This document shows, in pieces, positions 24,976 to 33,228 of a DNA stretch of 64,000 nt. Made by a program: the position numbers and the translations under genes. The first letter of the stretch is position 1. Each line of letters opens with the position of its first letter. Below the pieces are notes generated by a model, which was not told where the DNA came from, did no database searches, and saw only the letters and a program-made list of their open reading frames with translations. Location of the stretch: assembly GCA_964500415.1 (NCBI GenBank), contig CAZCOB010000006.1, positions 16,302-80,301 of the forward strand, written 5' to 3'. The DNA is from JAFGPF01 sp964500415. Lineage in GTDB: Bacteria > Chloroflexota > Dehalococcoidia > Dehalococcoidales > RBG-16-60-22.

Positions 24976-25240
24976 AAATATGGCTAATATGGTTGTATTC
25001 GTGAATATTGCTAACAAAGCAGTAACGACTATCCAAAGCCCAATAAGTAGCCTTGTCCTGATAGTTGCTTTCATTTGTAACGAATTATATCATAGGAACA
25101 ACCAAAAGCAAATAAAACCTATAAAGGAATCTATGAATAAATTAGCTTTAATCAGAATAATTATATTGATATTTGCGTCAGATTGGTGGATATTGGCGGT
25201 GTTATTGCATGCCGGGGTAAGTAGAGGTAAAATGACATAA
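24968..25240 (+). CDS. Small two-span membrane protein, unknown
   Basis: 90 residues. Two hydrophobic stretches, about 24-38 (SPISSLVLIVAFI) and 60-82 (LIRIIILIFASDWWILAVLL), joined by a polar Lys/Asn-rich loop. AT-rich like the gene before it. Its TAA is followed immediately by the aroB ATG, so it may be translationally coupled to the aro cluster. No family recognised; a transferred or fast-evolving pair is possible. Confidence 0.5.
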   Translation: MTENMANMVVFVNIANKAVTTIQSPISSLVLIVAFICNELYHRNNQKQIKPIKESMNKLALIRIIILIFASDWWILAVLLHAGVSRGKMT

Positions 25241-26320
25241 ATGAAAAAATTAAAAGTAGAGCTCGGCAGGTACAGCTACGAGATACGCGTGGGGAGCGGA
25301 TTACTGGCGCGGATAGGACTATGGCTGAAGGAGAGGGGTTTTTCCGGCAAGACAGTCATTATCACCGATACCACTATTGAAGGCCTTTACGTTGATGATC
25401 TCGAACGGGGTCTTGCCAATACGGGATTCGATGTTACCATCCTGAAAGTGCCGACAGGCGAAGAGAACAAGACTCTGGAAACCGCCGGCAGGCTATATGA
25501 CGACCTGACAGAGGCTTACGCGGAAAGGAGTACTCCTGTCTTGGCTTTGGGGGGTGGGGTAATTGGCGACCTGGCCGGTTTCGTGGCGGCGACCTATATG
25601 CGCGGGGTGCCGCTGGTACAGGTGCCGACCACCCTGCTGGCGCAGGTGGATAGCAGCATCGGCGGTAAAACGGCCGTGGACCACGGCCAGTTGAAGAATA
25701 TCATCGGTGTATTTTATCAGCCGATAATGGTCGTGGCCGATATCGACACGTTGCCGACATTGCCGGAAATCGAGCTGGCCAACGGGCTGGCCGAGGTCAT
25801 CAAGAGTGCCGCTATCGGTAACAGGAATCTTTTTAATTTTCTTGATATCAACATGAATAAAGCCCTGGAGTACCACCCCTCGGTGCTGGAGACTATCGTT
25901 GTGGAGACGGCCAGGATTAAAGCCGGAATAGTGGAGAAAGACGAAAGAGAGGCAGGCCTGAGGGTTATCCTTAATTACGGTCATACCATAGGCCACGCCC
26001 TGGAAGCGGTCTCCGGTTTCCGGCTAAAACACGGCCAGGCTGTGGCTATCGGTATGATGGTGGAAGCTGAAATATCCAGCCGGATGGGCATACTCGACGG
26101 GAGTGAGGTAGCCAAACTGGAGGGTATTATCGGGAAAGCCGGGTTGCCCACCGAGGTGCCGGATACCGATAAAGGAGCAATAATGGAGGCCATGCGGCAC
26201 GATAAAAAGGTGTTGCAGGATAAGGTAAGATTCGTCCTGTTGAGGGCCATCGGGAATGCCTTTGTCAGTGACGAGGTAGACCCTTCTCTGGTGGAGGAGG
26301 TGCTGGTTGGCCGGGGGTAG
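25241..26320 (+). CDS. aroB: 3-dehydroquinate synthase
   Basis: Second step of the shikimate pathway: closes DAHP to 3-dehydroquinate with NAD as cofactor. 359 residues. The nucleotide-binding GGGVIGDLAGFVAATYMRG and substrate-site PTTLLAQVDSSIGGKTAVDH are intact; the metal ligands are in LAEVIKSAAI (Glu), ILNYGHTIGHALE (His) and KHGQAVAIGM (His). First of seven genes in an overlapping aro run. DAHP synthase, which would supply its substrate, is not encoded in the window. Confidence 0.97.
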   Translation: MKKLKVELGRYSYEIRVGSGLLARIGLWLKERGFSGKTVIITDTTIEGLYVDDLERGLANTGFDVTILKVPTGEENKTLETAGRLYDDLTEAYAERSTPVLALGGGVIGDLAGFVAATYMRGVPLVQVPTTLLAQVDSSIGGKTAVDHGQLKNIIGVFYQPIMVVADIDTLPTLPEIELANGLAEVIKSAAIGNRNLFNFLDINMNKALEYHPSVLETIVVETARIKAGIVEKDEREAGLRVILNYGHTIGHALEAVSGFRLKHGQAVAIGMMVEAEISSRMGILDGSEVAKLEGIIGKAGLPTEVPDTDKGAIMEAMRHDKKVLQDKVRFVLLRAIGNAFVSDEVDPSLVEEVLVGRG

Positions 26321-26972
26321 ACCTTTGATATGTGCCGCCGTCATAAACAGCGACATCGATGCTGTAAAAAGAGTCGAGTCGATGGTTGGCCTTTTTGAGT
26401 TACGCATCGACCTTGTCGGCAGCGGCTGGCGGGATATAGCTAAACATCTGAAAAAGCCGTGGTTGGCTTGCAATCGGCGGGCTGATGAGGGGGGAGGCTG
26501 GAAAGGCGGCGAGTCGGAGAGAATAGCAGCGCTTCTCGACGCTGTGGAACTGGGGGCCGGTATTATAGATATTGAACTTACCGCGCCGGGAGTTGATAGA
26601 GTAGTCAGGGATATTAAGGGCCGGGCCGAGTGCCTGATTTCCTATCATAATATCAAGGAAACGCCGCCTCTGGAGAAGATGCGTGAGATTATTAAAAAGC
26701 AGATAGCCGCCGGCGCCGATATCTGCAAGGTAGTGACTACCGCCCGCAATCTGGCGGATAATATCGCTGTTTTGCAGCTTATATCCGGTTTTCCGGAGAC
26801 AAAAGTGGTCTCATTCGCCATGGGTGCGGCGGGGCAAATATCCCGGGTCCTCTGCACGCTGATCGGCGGTTATTTCACCTATGCCTCGATTGAACAAGGG
26901 CGTGAGTCCGCCGCCGGGCAGATAACAGTTGATGACTTGAAAATACTTTATAATATGCTTGGAGATGGCTAA
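26307..26972 (+). CDS. aroD: 3-dehydroquinate dehydratase, type I
   Basis: Dehydrates 3-dehydroquinate to 3-dehydroshikimate through a Schiff base. 221 residues. ELRIDLVG near residue 30, the catalytic His in LISYHNIKETPP and the Schiff-base Lys in DICKVVTTARN are present, as is VSFAMGAAGQISR. The start is TTG 26307, six bases after GGAGG inside the end of aroB (14-base overlap). Type I fits the length; type II enzymes are about 150 residues and unrelated. Confidence 0.95.
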   Translation: MAGGRPLICAAVINSDIDAVKRVESMVGLFELRIDLVGSGWRDIAKHLKKPWLACNRRADEGGGWKGGESERIAALLDAVELGAGIIDIELTAPGVDRVVRDIKGRAECLISYHNIKETPPLEKMREIIKKQIAAGADICKVVTTARNLADNIAVLQLISGFPETKVVSFAMGAAGQISRVLCTLIGGYFTYASIEQGRESAAGQITVDDLKILYNMLGDG

Positions 26973-27843
26973 AAAAGAAATTACCGGTAAAACCAGAATT
27001 TGCGCGCTTATCGGCGACCCCGTCGAGCATACCATGTCGCCGGTGATGCACAATGCCGCCTTTAAAAAAATGAAGTTGGACTACATCTACATTCCGTTCC
27101 GGGTGGCCCCGGAACAGCTGGCTGAGGCCGTCGCCGGCCTGCGGGCACTGAACGTAAGCGGATTTAACGTCACGATACCCCACAAGGTATCGATTATACC
27201 CCTGCTGGACGGCCTCGACCCCCTGGCCGAGAAAATCGGCGCGGTGAATACCGTGGTGAATAGAGACGGCGAACTGAGGGGTTATAACACCGATGCCGAA
27301 GGATTTCTCCGGGCGTTGCAGGAGGGCGGGGTTGAGCCGGGGGGCAAAAATATCGTCGTTCTGGGTGCCGGCGGCGCATCGAGGGCGATTACTTACCTCC
27401 TTGCGGAAAAAAATGCTACTCTGACTATCCTCAACCGGCAACTGGAGCTTGACTGGGCGGAAGTCATCGCCGAGATTATTAAAGAGGATTTCGGCAGGTT
27501 GGTGCGTGTTCTGGAACTTTGTGACAAGTATCTGGCCGAAGCCCTGGAAAAAGCGGATGTCCTCGTTAACGCTACCAGCGTGGGGATGAGTCCCGCTGAT
27601 GATGAGAGCCCGGTTCCTGCCGCATTACTTAAACAAAATCTGGTTGTTTTCGACGTTGTCTATAATCCCATTGTCACCAGGTTACTCAGGGAAGCTGAGG
27701 CCGCCGGTGCTCAAACGATTAGTGGAATCGATATGCTTGCCTGGCAGGGTGCCTTGGCTTTCGAGCAGTGGACGGGGCATACGGCTCCAATTGCTTTGAT
27801 GCGGAAAGAAGCTATAAAAATACTGGAGAAACATGAAGACTAG
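26965..27843 (+). CDS. aroE: Shikimate dehydrogenase
   Basis: Reduces 3-dehydroshikimate with NADPH. About 292 residues from ATG 26965; a TTG two codons earlier (26959) is also possible, as neither start has a clear ribosome binding site. Substrate site GDPVEHTMSPVMHNAAFK, catalytic Lys in FNVTIPHKV, NADP-binding VVLGAGGASRAITYLL, and DMLAWQGALAFEQWTG near the C-terminus. It overlaps aroD by eight bases. Confidence 0.96.
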   Translation: MAKKEITGKTRICALIGDPVEHTMSPVMHNAAFKKMKLDYIYIPFRVAPEQLAEAVAGLRALNVSGFNVTIPHKVSIIPLLDGLDPLAEKIGAVNTVVNRDGELRGYNTDAEGFLRALQEGGVEPGGKNIVVLGAGGASRAITYLLAEKNATLTILNRQLELDWAEVIAEIIKEDFGRLVRVLELCDKYLAEALEKADVLVNATSVGMSPADDESPVPAALLKQNLVVFDVVYNPIVTRLLREAEAAGAQTISGIDMLAWQGALAFEQWTGHTAPIALMRKEAIKILEKHED

Positions 27844-28354
27844 CATCGCCCTGATAGGTTTCATGGGGACGGGGAAAACGGTGGCGGGTAAGCTGCTGGC
27901 CGAAAAACTGGGTAAGGAGTTCATTGAGCTGGATGCGGTAATTGAGAAGAAAGCCGGGAAGTCCATTCCTGAAATTTTTCGCGAAAACGGCGAGATTAGC
28001 TTCAGGGAGCTTGAAATCGAGGCGACCCGGGAGGTCGCGAATAAAAAAAATGCCGTTATCGCTTGCGGTGGCGGTGTCGTTCTTAATAAAATAAACATTG
28101 ACCGGCTAAGGAAAGAGTGTATTGTCATCTGCCTGACGGCATCGCCGCAGGTAATTATAAAACGTACATCGGGAGATGAAGATGAAAGGCCGCTGCTCGA
28201 TGTGTCTGACCGGGCGAGTCAAGTCGAGGAGCTTATAAAATTCCGCAGACCTTACTATGAGCGGTCGGCCGATATTACGGTAAATACTACCAGAATGAGC
28301 ATCGATATGGTAGTCAAGAAAATCATAGGGAAAATCAAAGATAATGAGAGTTAG
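27833..28354 (+). CDS. aroK: Shikimate kinase
   Basis: Phosphorylates shikimate at the 3-hydroxyl with ATP. 173 residues. Walker A is GFMGTGKTVAGK at residue 9; the shikimate-site Asp-x-Asp-like ELDAVIEKKAGKSIPEIF, the Arg in EISFRELE, the GGGVV motif (IACGGGVVLN) and the lid Arg (DERPLL) are in place. It overlaps aroE by 11 bases and aroA by 11. Confidence 0.96.
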   Translation: MKTSIALIGFMGTGKTVAGKLLAEKLGKEFIELDAVIEKKAGKSIPEIFRENGEISFRELEIEATREVANKKNAVIACGGGVVLNKINIDRLRKECIVICLTASPQVIIKRTSGDEDERPLLDVSDRASQVEELIKFRRPYYERSADITVNTTRMSIDMVVKKIIGKIKDNES

Positions 28355-29693
28355 CATTAAGAAAAGTGAAATAAAAGGGAATGTAGTCGTCCCTTCTTCA
28401 AAGAGCATGACCATACGGGCGTTGATGTGCGCTGCTCTGAGCCGGGGAAATAGTGAGATTGTTAATCCGCTGGTCAGCGACGATACCAGTGCTGCCGCCG
28501 ATGCCCTGAGTAAAATCGGCATTAATATCCGCAAAGAAAAAGATAAGTGGCTGGTCACCGGGGGGACTATACGGGTACCGACCGAAGCCCTGTTCTGCGG
28601 CGAATCGGCGACAACACTGCGGTTTATGACCGCTATATGTTCGCTTATTGCCGGCAAACACACGCTTACCGGCGGCCCGTCGCTTTCCAAAAGACCGGTA
28701 AAGTCTCTGGTCGAGGCGTTAAAAAAGCTGGGGATAAAGGGCTCGCTGGAAGGCAAAACGACGCCTCCGGTAACCATCCAGGGCGGTAACTTCGAGGGAG
28801 GAATGACGGATTTGCCGGGTAATATTAGTTCGCAATTTATCTCGGCCCTTCTCCTCATCGCTCCCTTCGCTAAAAAAGAAACGAAAATAGGGCTGACTAC
28901 TCCCATGACATCAAAGTCTTACGTTCTGATGACGCTCTGGTGTCAGAAAAAATTCGGGATAAATGTCCGGACCGAGTTCGATAAATTCGTCGTGCGCCGA
29001 CAGGCCTATAAGCCGACGCGGTTGGAAATCGAAGGTGATTGGTCATCGGCTTCTTATTATCTGGCGATGGGGGCGGTTTCCGGAGAGGTGACGGTAGATA
29101 ATCTGAGCACTTCTAGCCTTCAGGGCGACCGCGTGTTGATGGACTTCCTGCGTAGCATGGGCGCTAAGGTAAGGGTAGCCGGGAATTCCATCACCGTGAG
29201 CGCGGGTAGCCTGCGGGCAATAACCGCCGACCTTTCCGATTGTATTGACCTTTTGCCGACTCTGGCGGTGCTGGCAGCTCTGGCTGAAGGCACCAGTGTA
29301 TTTACCGGTATAGAGCGTGCCCGCATTAAAGAGTCGAACCGGGTAGTCGCTATTAAAGAAGGCCTGGAGAGGATAGGCGTTACCGTAACCGAAGATAGAG
29401 ACAGGCTTGCTATTGCCGGCTTGAAGACCCAGAAGCCGAAGACAGATGAGGAGGAAGAAGAGGAAAAAGATAAAGAGAAAGAGGGCGAAGCCGGGGACAA
29501 GGCTGAAGAGGAGAAAGAGCCCGTTATCGTTGATAGTCACAGCGACCACCGGATTGCCATGGCTTTCAGCGTGCTCGGCGCTGCCCTTGGCGGTATTATT
29601 GTCGAAGGGGCCGAATGTGTCGCCAAGACGTTTCCGAATTTCTGGGAAACTTTGAAAAACGCAGGTGGAGAATTGGAGATAGATGCAAAATAG
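28344..29693 (+). CDS. aroA: EPSP synthase with an acidic insertion
   Basis: Joins shikimate 3-phosphate and phosphoenolpyruvate to EPSP; the target of glyphosate. 449 residues, about 20 longer than common. Motifs: VPSSKSMTIRALMCAAL at the start, GESATTLRFMTAICSLI, GDWSSASYYLAMGAVSGEV, RIKESNRVVAIKEGLE and DSHSDHRIAMAFSV. Between the last two, residues about 362-393 form an insertion almost entirely of Glu, Lys, Asp and Gly (TDEEEEEEKDKEKEGEAGD) just before the conserved DHR motif. Everything around it is normal, so the enzyme is probably active with the insert looped out. Confidence 0.96.
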   Translation: MRVSIKKSEIKGNVVVPSSKSMTIRALMCAALSRGNSEIVNPLVSDDTSAAADALSKIGINIRKEKDKWLVTGGTIRVPTEALFCGESATTLRFMTAICSLIAGKHTLTGGPSLSKRPVKSLVEALKKLGIKGSLEGKTTPPVTIQGGNFEGGMTDLPGNISSQFISALLLIAPFAKKETKIGLTTPMTSKSYVLMTLWCQKKFGINVRTEFDKFVVRRQAYKPTRLEIEGDWSSASYYLAMGAVSGEVTVDNLSTSSLQGDRVLMDFLRSMGAKVRVAGNSITVSAGSLRAITADLSDCIDLLPTLAVLAALAEGTSVFTGIERARIKESNRVVAIKEGLERIGVTVTEDRDRLAIAGLKTQKPKTDEEEEEEKDKEKEGEAGDKAEEEKEPVIVDSHSDHRIAMAFSVLGAALGGIIVEGAECVAKTFPNFWETLKNAGGELEIDAK

Positions 29694-30774
29694 TATCGGC
29701 AGATTGTTTTCCGTAACCAGCTTCGGCGAAAGCCACGGTAAATGTATGGGAGTCGTCGTCGATGGCTGCCCCGCCGGTCTGCCCCTGACCGGGGCGGACA
29801 TACAGAAAGAGGTGGACAGGCGCCGCGCCGGCGAGGGCGCCGCGTCAACCACCCGGCGGGAGAAGGACAAAGTGGAGATTCTGGCCGGGGTCAGTGATGG
29901 CTGCACTACCGGCGCCCCCGTTTGCCTGCTGATAAGGAACGAGGATATTGACGATACCGATTATGAGAACATCAGGTTCAGGTTGCGGCCGGGCCATGCC
30001 GACTACACCGCGTATATGAAATACGGCGGTTTCAACGACTGGCGCGGCGGGGGCAGGTTTTCCGGGCGGATTACCGCCACCTTCGTCATGGCGGGAGCGG
30101 TTGCCAGAAAGCTCCTCGACCTTATTGGCGTTGAAATTATTGCCCATACGGTGGAAATCGGCGGCATCGGCATAAAGCCGGTATCGTTTGATGAAATCAG
30201 GAAAATGGCCGGGGCCGACCCCCTGTACTGTGCCGACCCCGCCGCCTCAAAGAAGATGGCGGAGCTTATTGGCAAAACGAAGCAGGCAGGCGACAGCCTC
30301 GGGGGGATTATCGAGGGTATTGCCCTGAATGTGCCGGTCGGCCTGGGAGAGCCGGTCTTCGATAACCTTGACGGGGATTTAGCCAAAGCGTTGCTGGCTA
30401 TACCGGCTGTAAAGGGAGTAGAGTTCGGTGCCGGGTTTGCGGCAGCTCGTAAAAAGGGTTCGCAAAATAACGACCCGTTTTCCGTCCAGGGAGATAAAAT
30501 AGTGACGACGACCAATAACGCCGGCGGGATTCTCGGTGGAATCAGCAACGGCATGCCTGTAATCGTCAGGGTGGCCGTAAAGCCGACTTCCTCCATCGCC
30601 GGGGAGCAGGAGACGGTAGAAATAATAAAAATGGAAAGGGCGACTCTGAAAATCGGAGGCAGGCATGATGTCTGCATCGTCCCCAGGGCGGTGCCGGTGG
30701 TTGAAGCCATGATGGCGGTAACGCTCTGCGATTTCGCCATAAGGGCAGGTCTGATTCCGAGGGTGATAAAATGA
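29683..30774 (+). CDS. aroC: Chorismate synthase
   Basis: Last common step to chorismate; needs reduced FMN. 363 residues. GESHGKCMGVVVDGCPAGLP, RPGHADYTAYMKYGGFNDWR and GRFSGRITATFVMAGAVARK are the usual signatures, with the conserved HDVCIVPRAVPVVEAMMAV near the end. It overlaps aroA by 11 bases and pheA by four. Confidence 0.97.
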   Translation: MQNSIGRLFSVTSFGESHGKCMGVVVDGCPAGLPLTGADIQKEVDRRRAGEGAASTTRREKDKVEILAGVSDGCTTGAPVCLLIRNEDIDDTDYENIRFRLRPGHADYTAYMKYGGFNDWRGGGRFSGRITATFVMAGAVARKLLDLIGVEIIAHTVEIGGIGIKPVSFDEIRKMAGADPLYCADPAASKKMAELIGKTKQAGDSLGGIIEGIALNVPVGLGEPVFDNLDGDLAKALLAIPAVKGVEFGAGFAAARKKGSQNNDPFSVQGDKIVTTTNNAGGILGGISNGMPVIVRVAVKPTSSIAGEQETVEIIKMERATLKIGGRHDVCIVPRAVPVVEAMMAVTLCDFAIRAGLIPRVIK

Positions 30775-31838
30775 GCCTTGATGATTTACGAAAAAAGATT
30801 GATGAAATAGACTCCCGTCTCGTCGAGCTTATCAGCGAGCGGATAAGAATAGCCGAGGAAATCGGCCGGGGTAAGAAAGAGGATAGCCGCCTTATCGAGG
30901 ACCGGGAAAGAGAGCTTAAAGTCCTGCGTAATGTCCGGAGCATGGCGCGGGATAAGAGAATAAGCCCCAGCGATATGGAGAATATATACCGCAGCATCAT
31001 CGATGCCTGCCGGAAAATCCAGGGCGTTGCCGTGGCTTACCAGGGAGAGCCGGGCGCATACACGGAGGAGGCCGCCATCCGCTTCTTCGGCAAATCTACC
31101 AAGGGCGTGCCTTACGAAAGCCTCGATGAGGTATTTGAAGCGGTGGAAAACGGCGACGTGCCTTTCGCCATGGTTCCCGTCGAGAACTCTCTGGAGGGAA
31201 GCATCACCCGGGCGTACGACCTCCTGCCGGACTCGCCCCTGATGGTCTGTGGCGAGGCGGAGCTGCGTATCAGCCACTGCTTGATAGCCGTCGCAGGGGC
31301 TACTCTGGACACGATAAAAACGGTTTATTCCCACCCGCAGGCGCTCGGCCAGTGCCGTAATTTTTTAAACCACCTCAACTGCGAGCTTGTTCCGGCATCG
31401 GACACGGCGGGCAGCGTCAAAATAATAAAGGAGCATGGTCTGACGGATAGCGCCGCCGTTGCCAGCGCCAGGGCCGCCGAGATTTACGGCATGAAGATAA
31501 TCGCGCGGGAAATAGAGGACAACCCGCACAATTTTACCCGGTTCTTTGTTCTGTCTAAAGAAGATTCCCCGCCCACGGGCAACGACAAGACGTCCATCGT
31601 CTTTTCCCTCAAACATAAGCCGGGGGCGCTTTACGACTGCCTCCGTGAGTTCGCTTCCCGGGAGATAAACCTGACCAAGCTGGAGTCCCGTCCGACACGC
31701 CACCAGCCCTGGGAGTATAACTTCTATATGGACTTCTCCGGTCACCGCGAAGAGAAGGACATCGGCGAGGCTCTAAAGGCGCTGGAAGAGCACGCGGTGT
31801 TCGTGAGAATTTTGGGGTCGTATCCTAAGGCTAGGTAG
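30771..31838 (+). CDS. pheA: Bifunctional chorismate mutase / prephenate dehydratase (P-protein)
   Basis: Turns chorismate to prephenate and then to phenylpyruvate, committing flux to phenylalanine. 355 residues in three parts: an AroQ-type mutase (1-85; LRKKIDEIDSRLVELISERI), the dehydratase (about 84-265; YQGEPGAYTEEAAIRFFG, VPVENSLEGSI, and NFTRFFVL with the catalytic Thr), and a C-terminal ACT domain (GALYDCLREFASREINLTKL then ESRP, the phenylalanine-binding signature). Feedback inhibition by phenylalanine is therefore expected. No tyrA follows in this run. Confidence 0.96.
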   Translation: MSLDDLRKKIDEIDSRLVELISERIRIAEEIGRGKKEDSRLIEDRERELKVLRNVRSMARDKRISPSDMENIYRSIIDACRKIQGVAVAYQGEPGAYTEEAAIRFFGKSTKGVPYESLDEVFEAVENGDVPFAMVPVENSLEGSITRAYDLLPDSPLMVCGEAELRISHCLIAVAGATLDTIKTVYSHPQALGQCRNFLNHLNCELVPASDTAGSVKIIKEHGLTDSAAVASARAAEIYGMKIIAREIEDNPHNFTRFFVLSKEDSPPTGNDKTSIVFSLKHKPGALYDCLREFASREINLTKLESRPTRHQPWEYNFYMDFSGHREEKDIGEALKALEEHAVFVRILGSYPKAR

Positions 31839-31898
31839 TGACACGAAATATATTATTCCTTGACCTCGTAAGAATTAGGATAAATTCAATCTCGATTT

Positions 31899-31940
31899 GT
31901 TACATGTAACCTTTTTATCTTAAATCACCACTATATAGTG
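31899..31940 (+). promoter_or_regulatory. Two 12-bp palindromes upstream of the sigma/BFN gene
   Basis: GTTACATGTAAC at 31899-31910 and CACTATATAGTG at 31929-31940 are both perfect 12-bp palindromes, 18 bases apart, ending 23 bases before the gene start. The stretch TGTAACCTTTTTA (from 31905) resembles the -35 element of ECF sigma promoters (TGaAACcTTTT type). Together they look like an operator/promoter region, possibly autoregulated. Nothing here proves it. Confidence 0.45.
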
Positions 31941-31963
31941 TAATACCTAAAGCAGGAGTGTCT

Positions 31964-33172
31964 TTGGACAAGAGACCTGATATCGAACTGGTTGAATTGG
32001 CGCGTCGGGGCGACAAGGACGCCTTCGGCGTACTCGCGCAGCGGTATCACATTCCGATGCAAAGGTTCGCGATGCGGCTGGCCCCGGAGGAGGAAAGCGC
32101 GCAGGAGCTAGCACAGGAGGCAATGGTTCAGGCATATCTCTCCCTCGGCAACTTACGCAATCCGGCGCGGTTCAAGAGCTGGCTCTACGGCATTATGTTG
32201 AATGTTTACCGGAGTCGTTTACGCGACCATAAGATAGCCTTTTTCTCTTTAGAAGCGATTATGGAAGGTCTGCATTTTTTCCCTGCCCCTTTTTACAGCC
32301 CGGTTTTAACACCGGAGAAGATTGCTGAAGAAAGGGAGCAATATCAAACCGTACTGACGGCGGTCAATTCACTCTCTCCCGCCTACAGGGATATCCTTCT
32401 ATTATTCTATTACGCTCAATTGAGTTTACAGGAAATTGTGACGATGATAAATATTCCGGCAGGCACGGTCAAGGTACGCCTGCACCGCGCCCGTCAGCGA
32501 CTCAAGGCAGTATTGTTGGAACATTACCCGGAAATAGTTCCGAAGGAAAAAAGGAGGAAAGCAATGGTCAGGGTTACTATCGCTGATGTGATTAAGGTAG
32601 AACGAAAAGAAGGGCAGGTGCCGATAACACCTTATTCTACAACACCTTATGTTGTCGTACTTTATGATGAAGCCGGTAGGCGCCTGCTGCCGATTTGGAT
32701 AGGTCCCCACGAAGGACAATGTATCGCCATGGGCTTAAGTGATTTTGCCATGCCGAGGCCGATGACATACAATTTTTTCTCCAGCCTTCTTCAGGGTATC
32801 AATGCCCGGCTGGAAGAGGTACGTGTTGTAGCGCTGAAAGAAGACACCTTCTATGCGGTGGTTAAAATGCGCTGCGGTAAAAAGACAAGTGAGGTTGATG
32901 CGCGCCCGAGTGATGCCATCGCACTCGCGGTACTCAACGATGTTCCTATCTTTGTCGCCGAAGATGTACTTGATACCGGGTTAACTGTTCCAGATAGCGT
33001 CAAAGATTCACCGAACCGTAAAGGACTGGAAAAAATCATCAGTAGTATAAGAGAATGGCAGCGTAAAGATGAAACCGAGGCGAGACAACGTAGTAAACAA
33101 TATCATGAGAGGTCTCAAGAGGATATTACCAAAGAAAATGAGGCAGCTATAGACGTGCTTTTTGGGAAATAG
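31964..33172 (+). CDS. ECF-type sigma factor fused to a bifunctional nuclease (BFN/DUF151) domain
   Basis: About 402 residues in two parts. Residues 1-195 are an extracytoplasmic-function sigma factor: region 2 (GDKDAFGVLAQRYHIPMQRF to FKSWLYGIMLNVYRSRLRDH) and region 4 (LSPAYRDILLLFYYAQLSLQ to GTVKVRLHRARQRLKAVL). Residues about 201-335 are a BFN domain: LLPIWIGPHEGQCIAMGL, VDARPSDAIALAVLNDVPIF. A charged helical tail follows. TTG 31964 was chosen because CAGGAG lies five bases upstream; GTG 31958 overlaps that site. No anti-sigma gene is adjacent. The ATG that opens the BFN part (32564, residue 201) has its own ideal ribosome binding site, so a separate BFN protein may also be made. Which promoters it drives and whether the BFN part cuts nucleic acid are unknown. 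Confidence 0.9.
   Translation: MDKRPDIELVELARRGDKDAFGVLAQRYHIPMQRFAMRLAPEEESAQELAQEAMVQAYLSLGNLRNPARFKSWLYGIMLNVYRSRLRDHKIAFFSLEAIMEGLHFFPAPFYSPVLTPEKIAEEREQYQTVLTAVNSLSPAYRDILLLFYYAQLSLQEIVTMINIPAGTVKVRLHRARQRLKAVLLEHYPEIVPKEKRRKAMVRVTIADVIKVERKEGQVPITPYSTTPYVVVLYDEAGRRLLPIWIGPHEGQCIAMGLSDFAMPRPMTYNFFSSLLQGINARLEEVRVVALKEDTFYAVVKMRCGKKTSEVDARPSDAIALAVLNDVPIFVAEDVLDTGLTVPDSVKDSPNRKGLEKIISSIREWQRKDETEARQRSKQYHERSQEDITKENEAAIDVLFGK
32551..32566 (+). promoter_or_regulatory. Internal ribosome binding site and in-frame ATG at the sigma/BFN junction
   Basis: AAGGAGGAAAGCAATG: a full AAGGAGG seven bases before an ATG that is in frame with the fusion gene and opens exactly at the first residues of the BFN domain (MVRVTIADVIKVE). 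This is better than the site at the gene's own start. Confidence 0.65.
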
Positions 33173-33228
33173 ACAAAAAATTTATGGGCAAGTACTCTAA
33201 TCGGGCTACTTGTCATACATGGGAACGA

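Noticed and set aside
33187..33214. Hairpin GGCAAGTA/TACTTGTC between convergent genes as a terminator
   Set aside because: The stem is short, has a wobble and a long loop, and no T-run follows on either strand.
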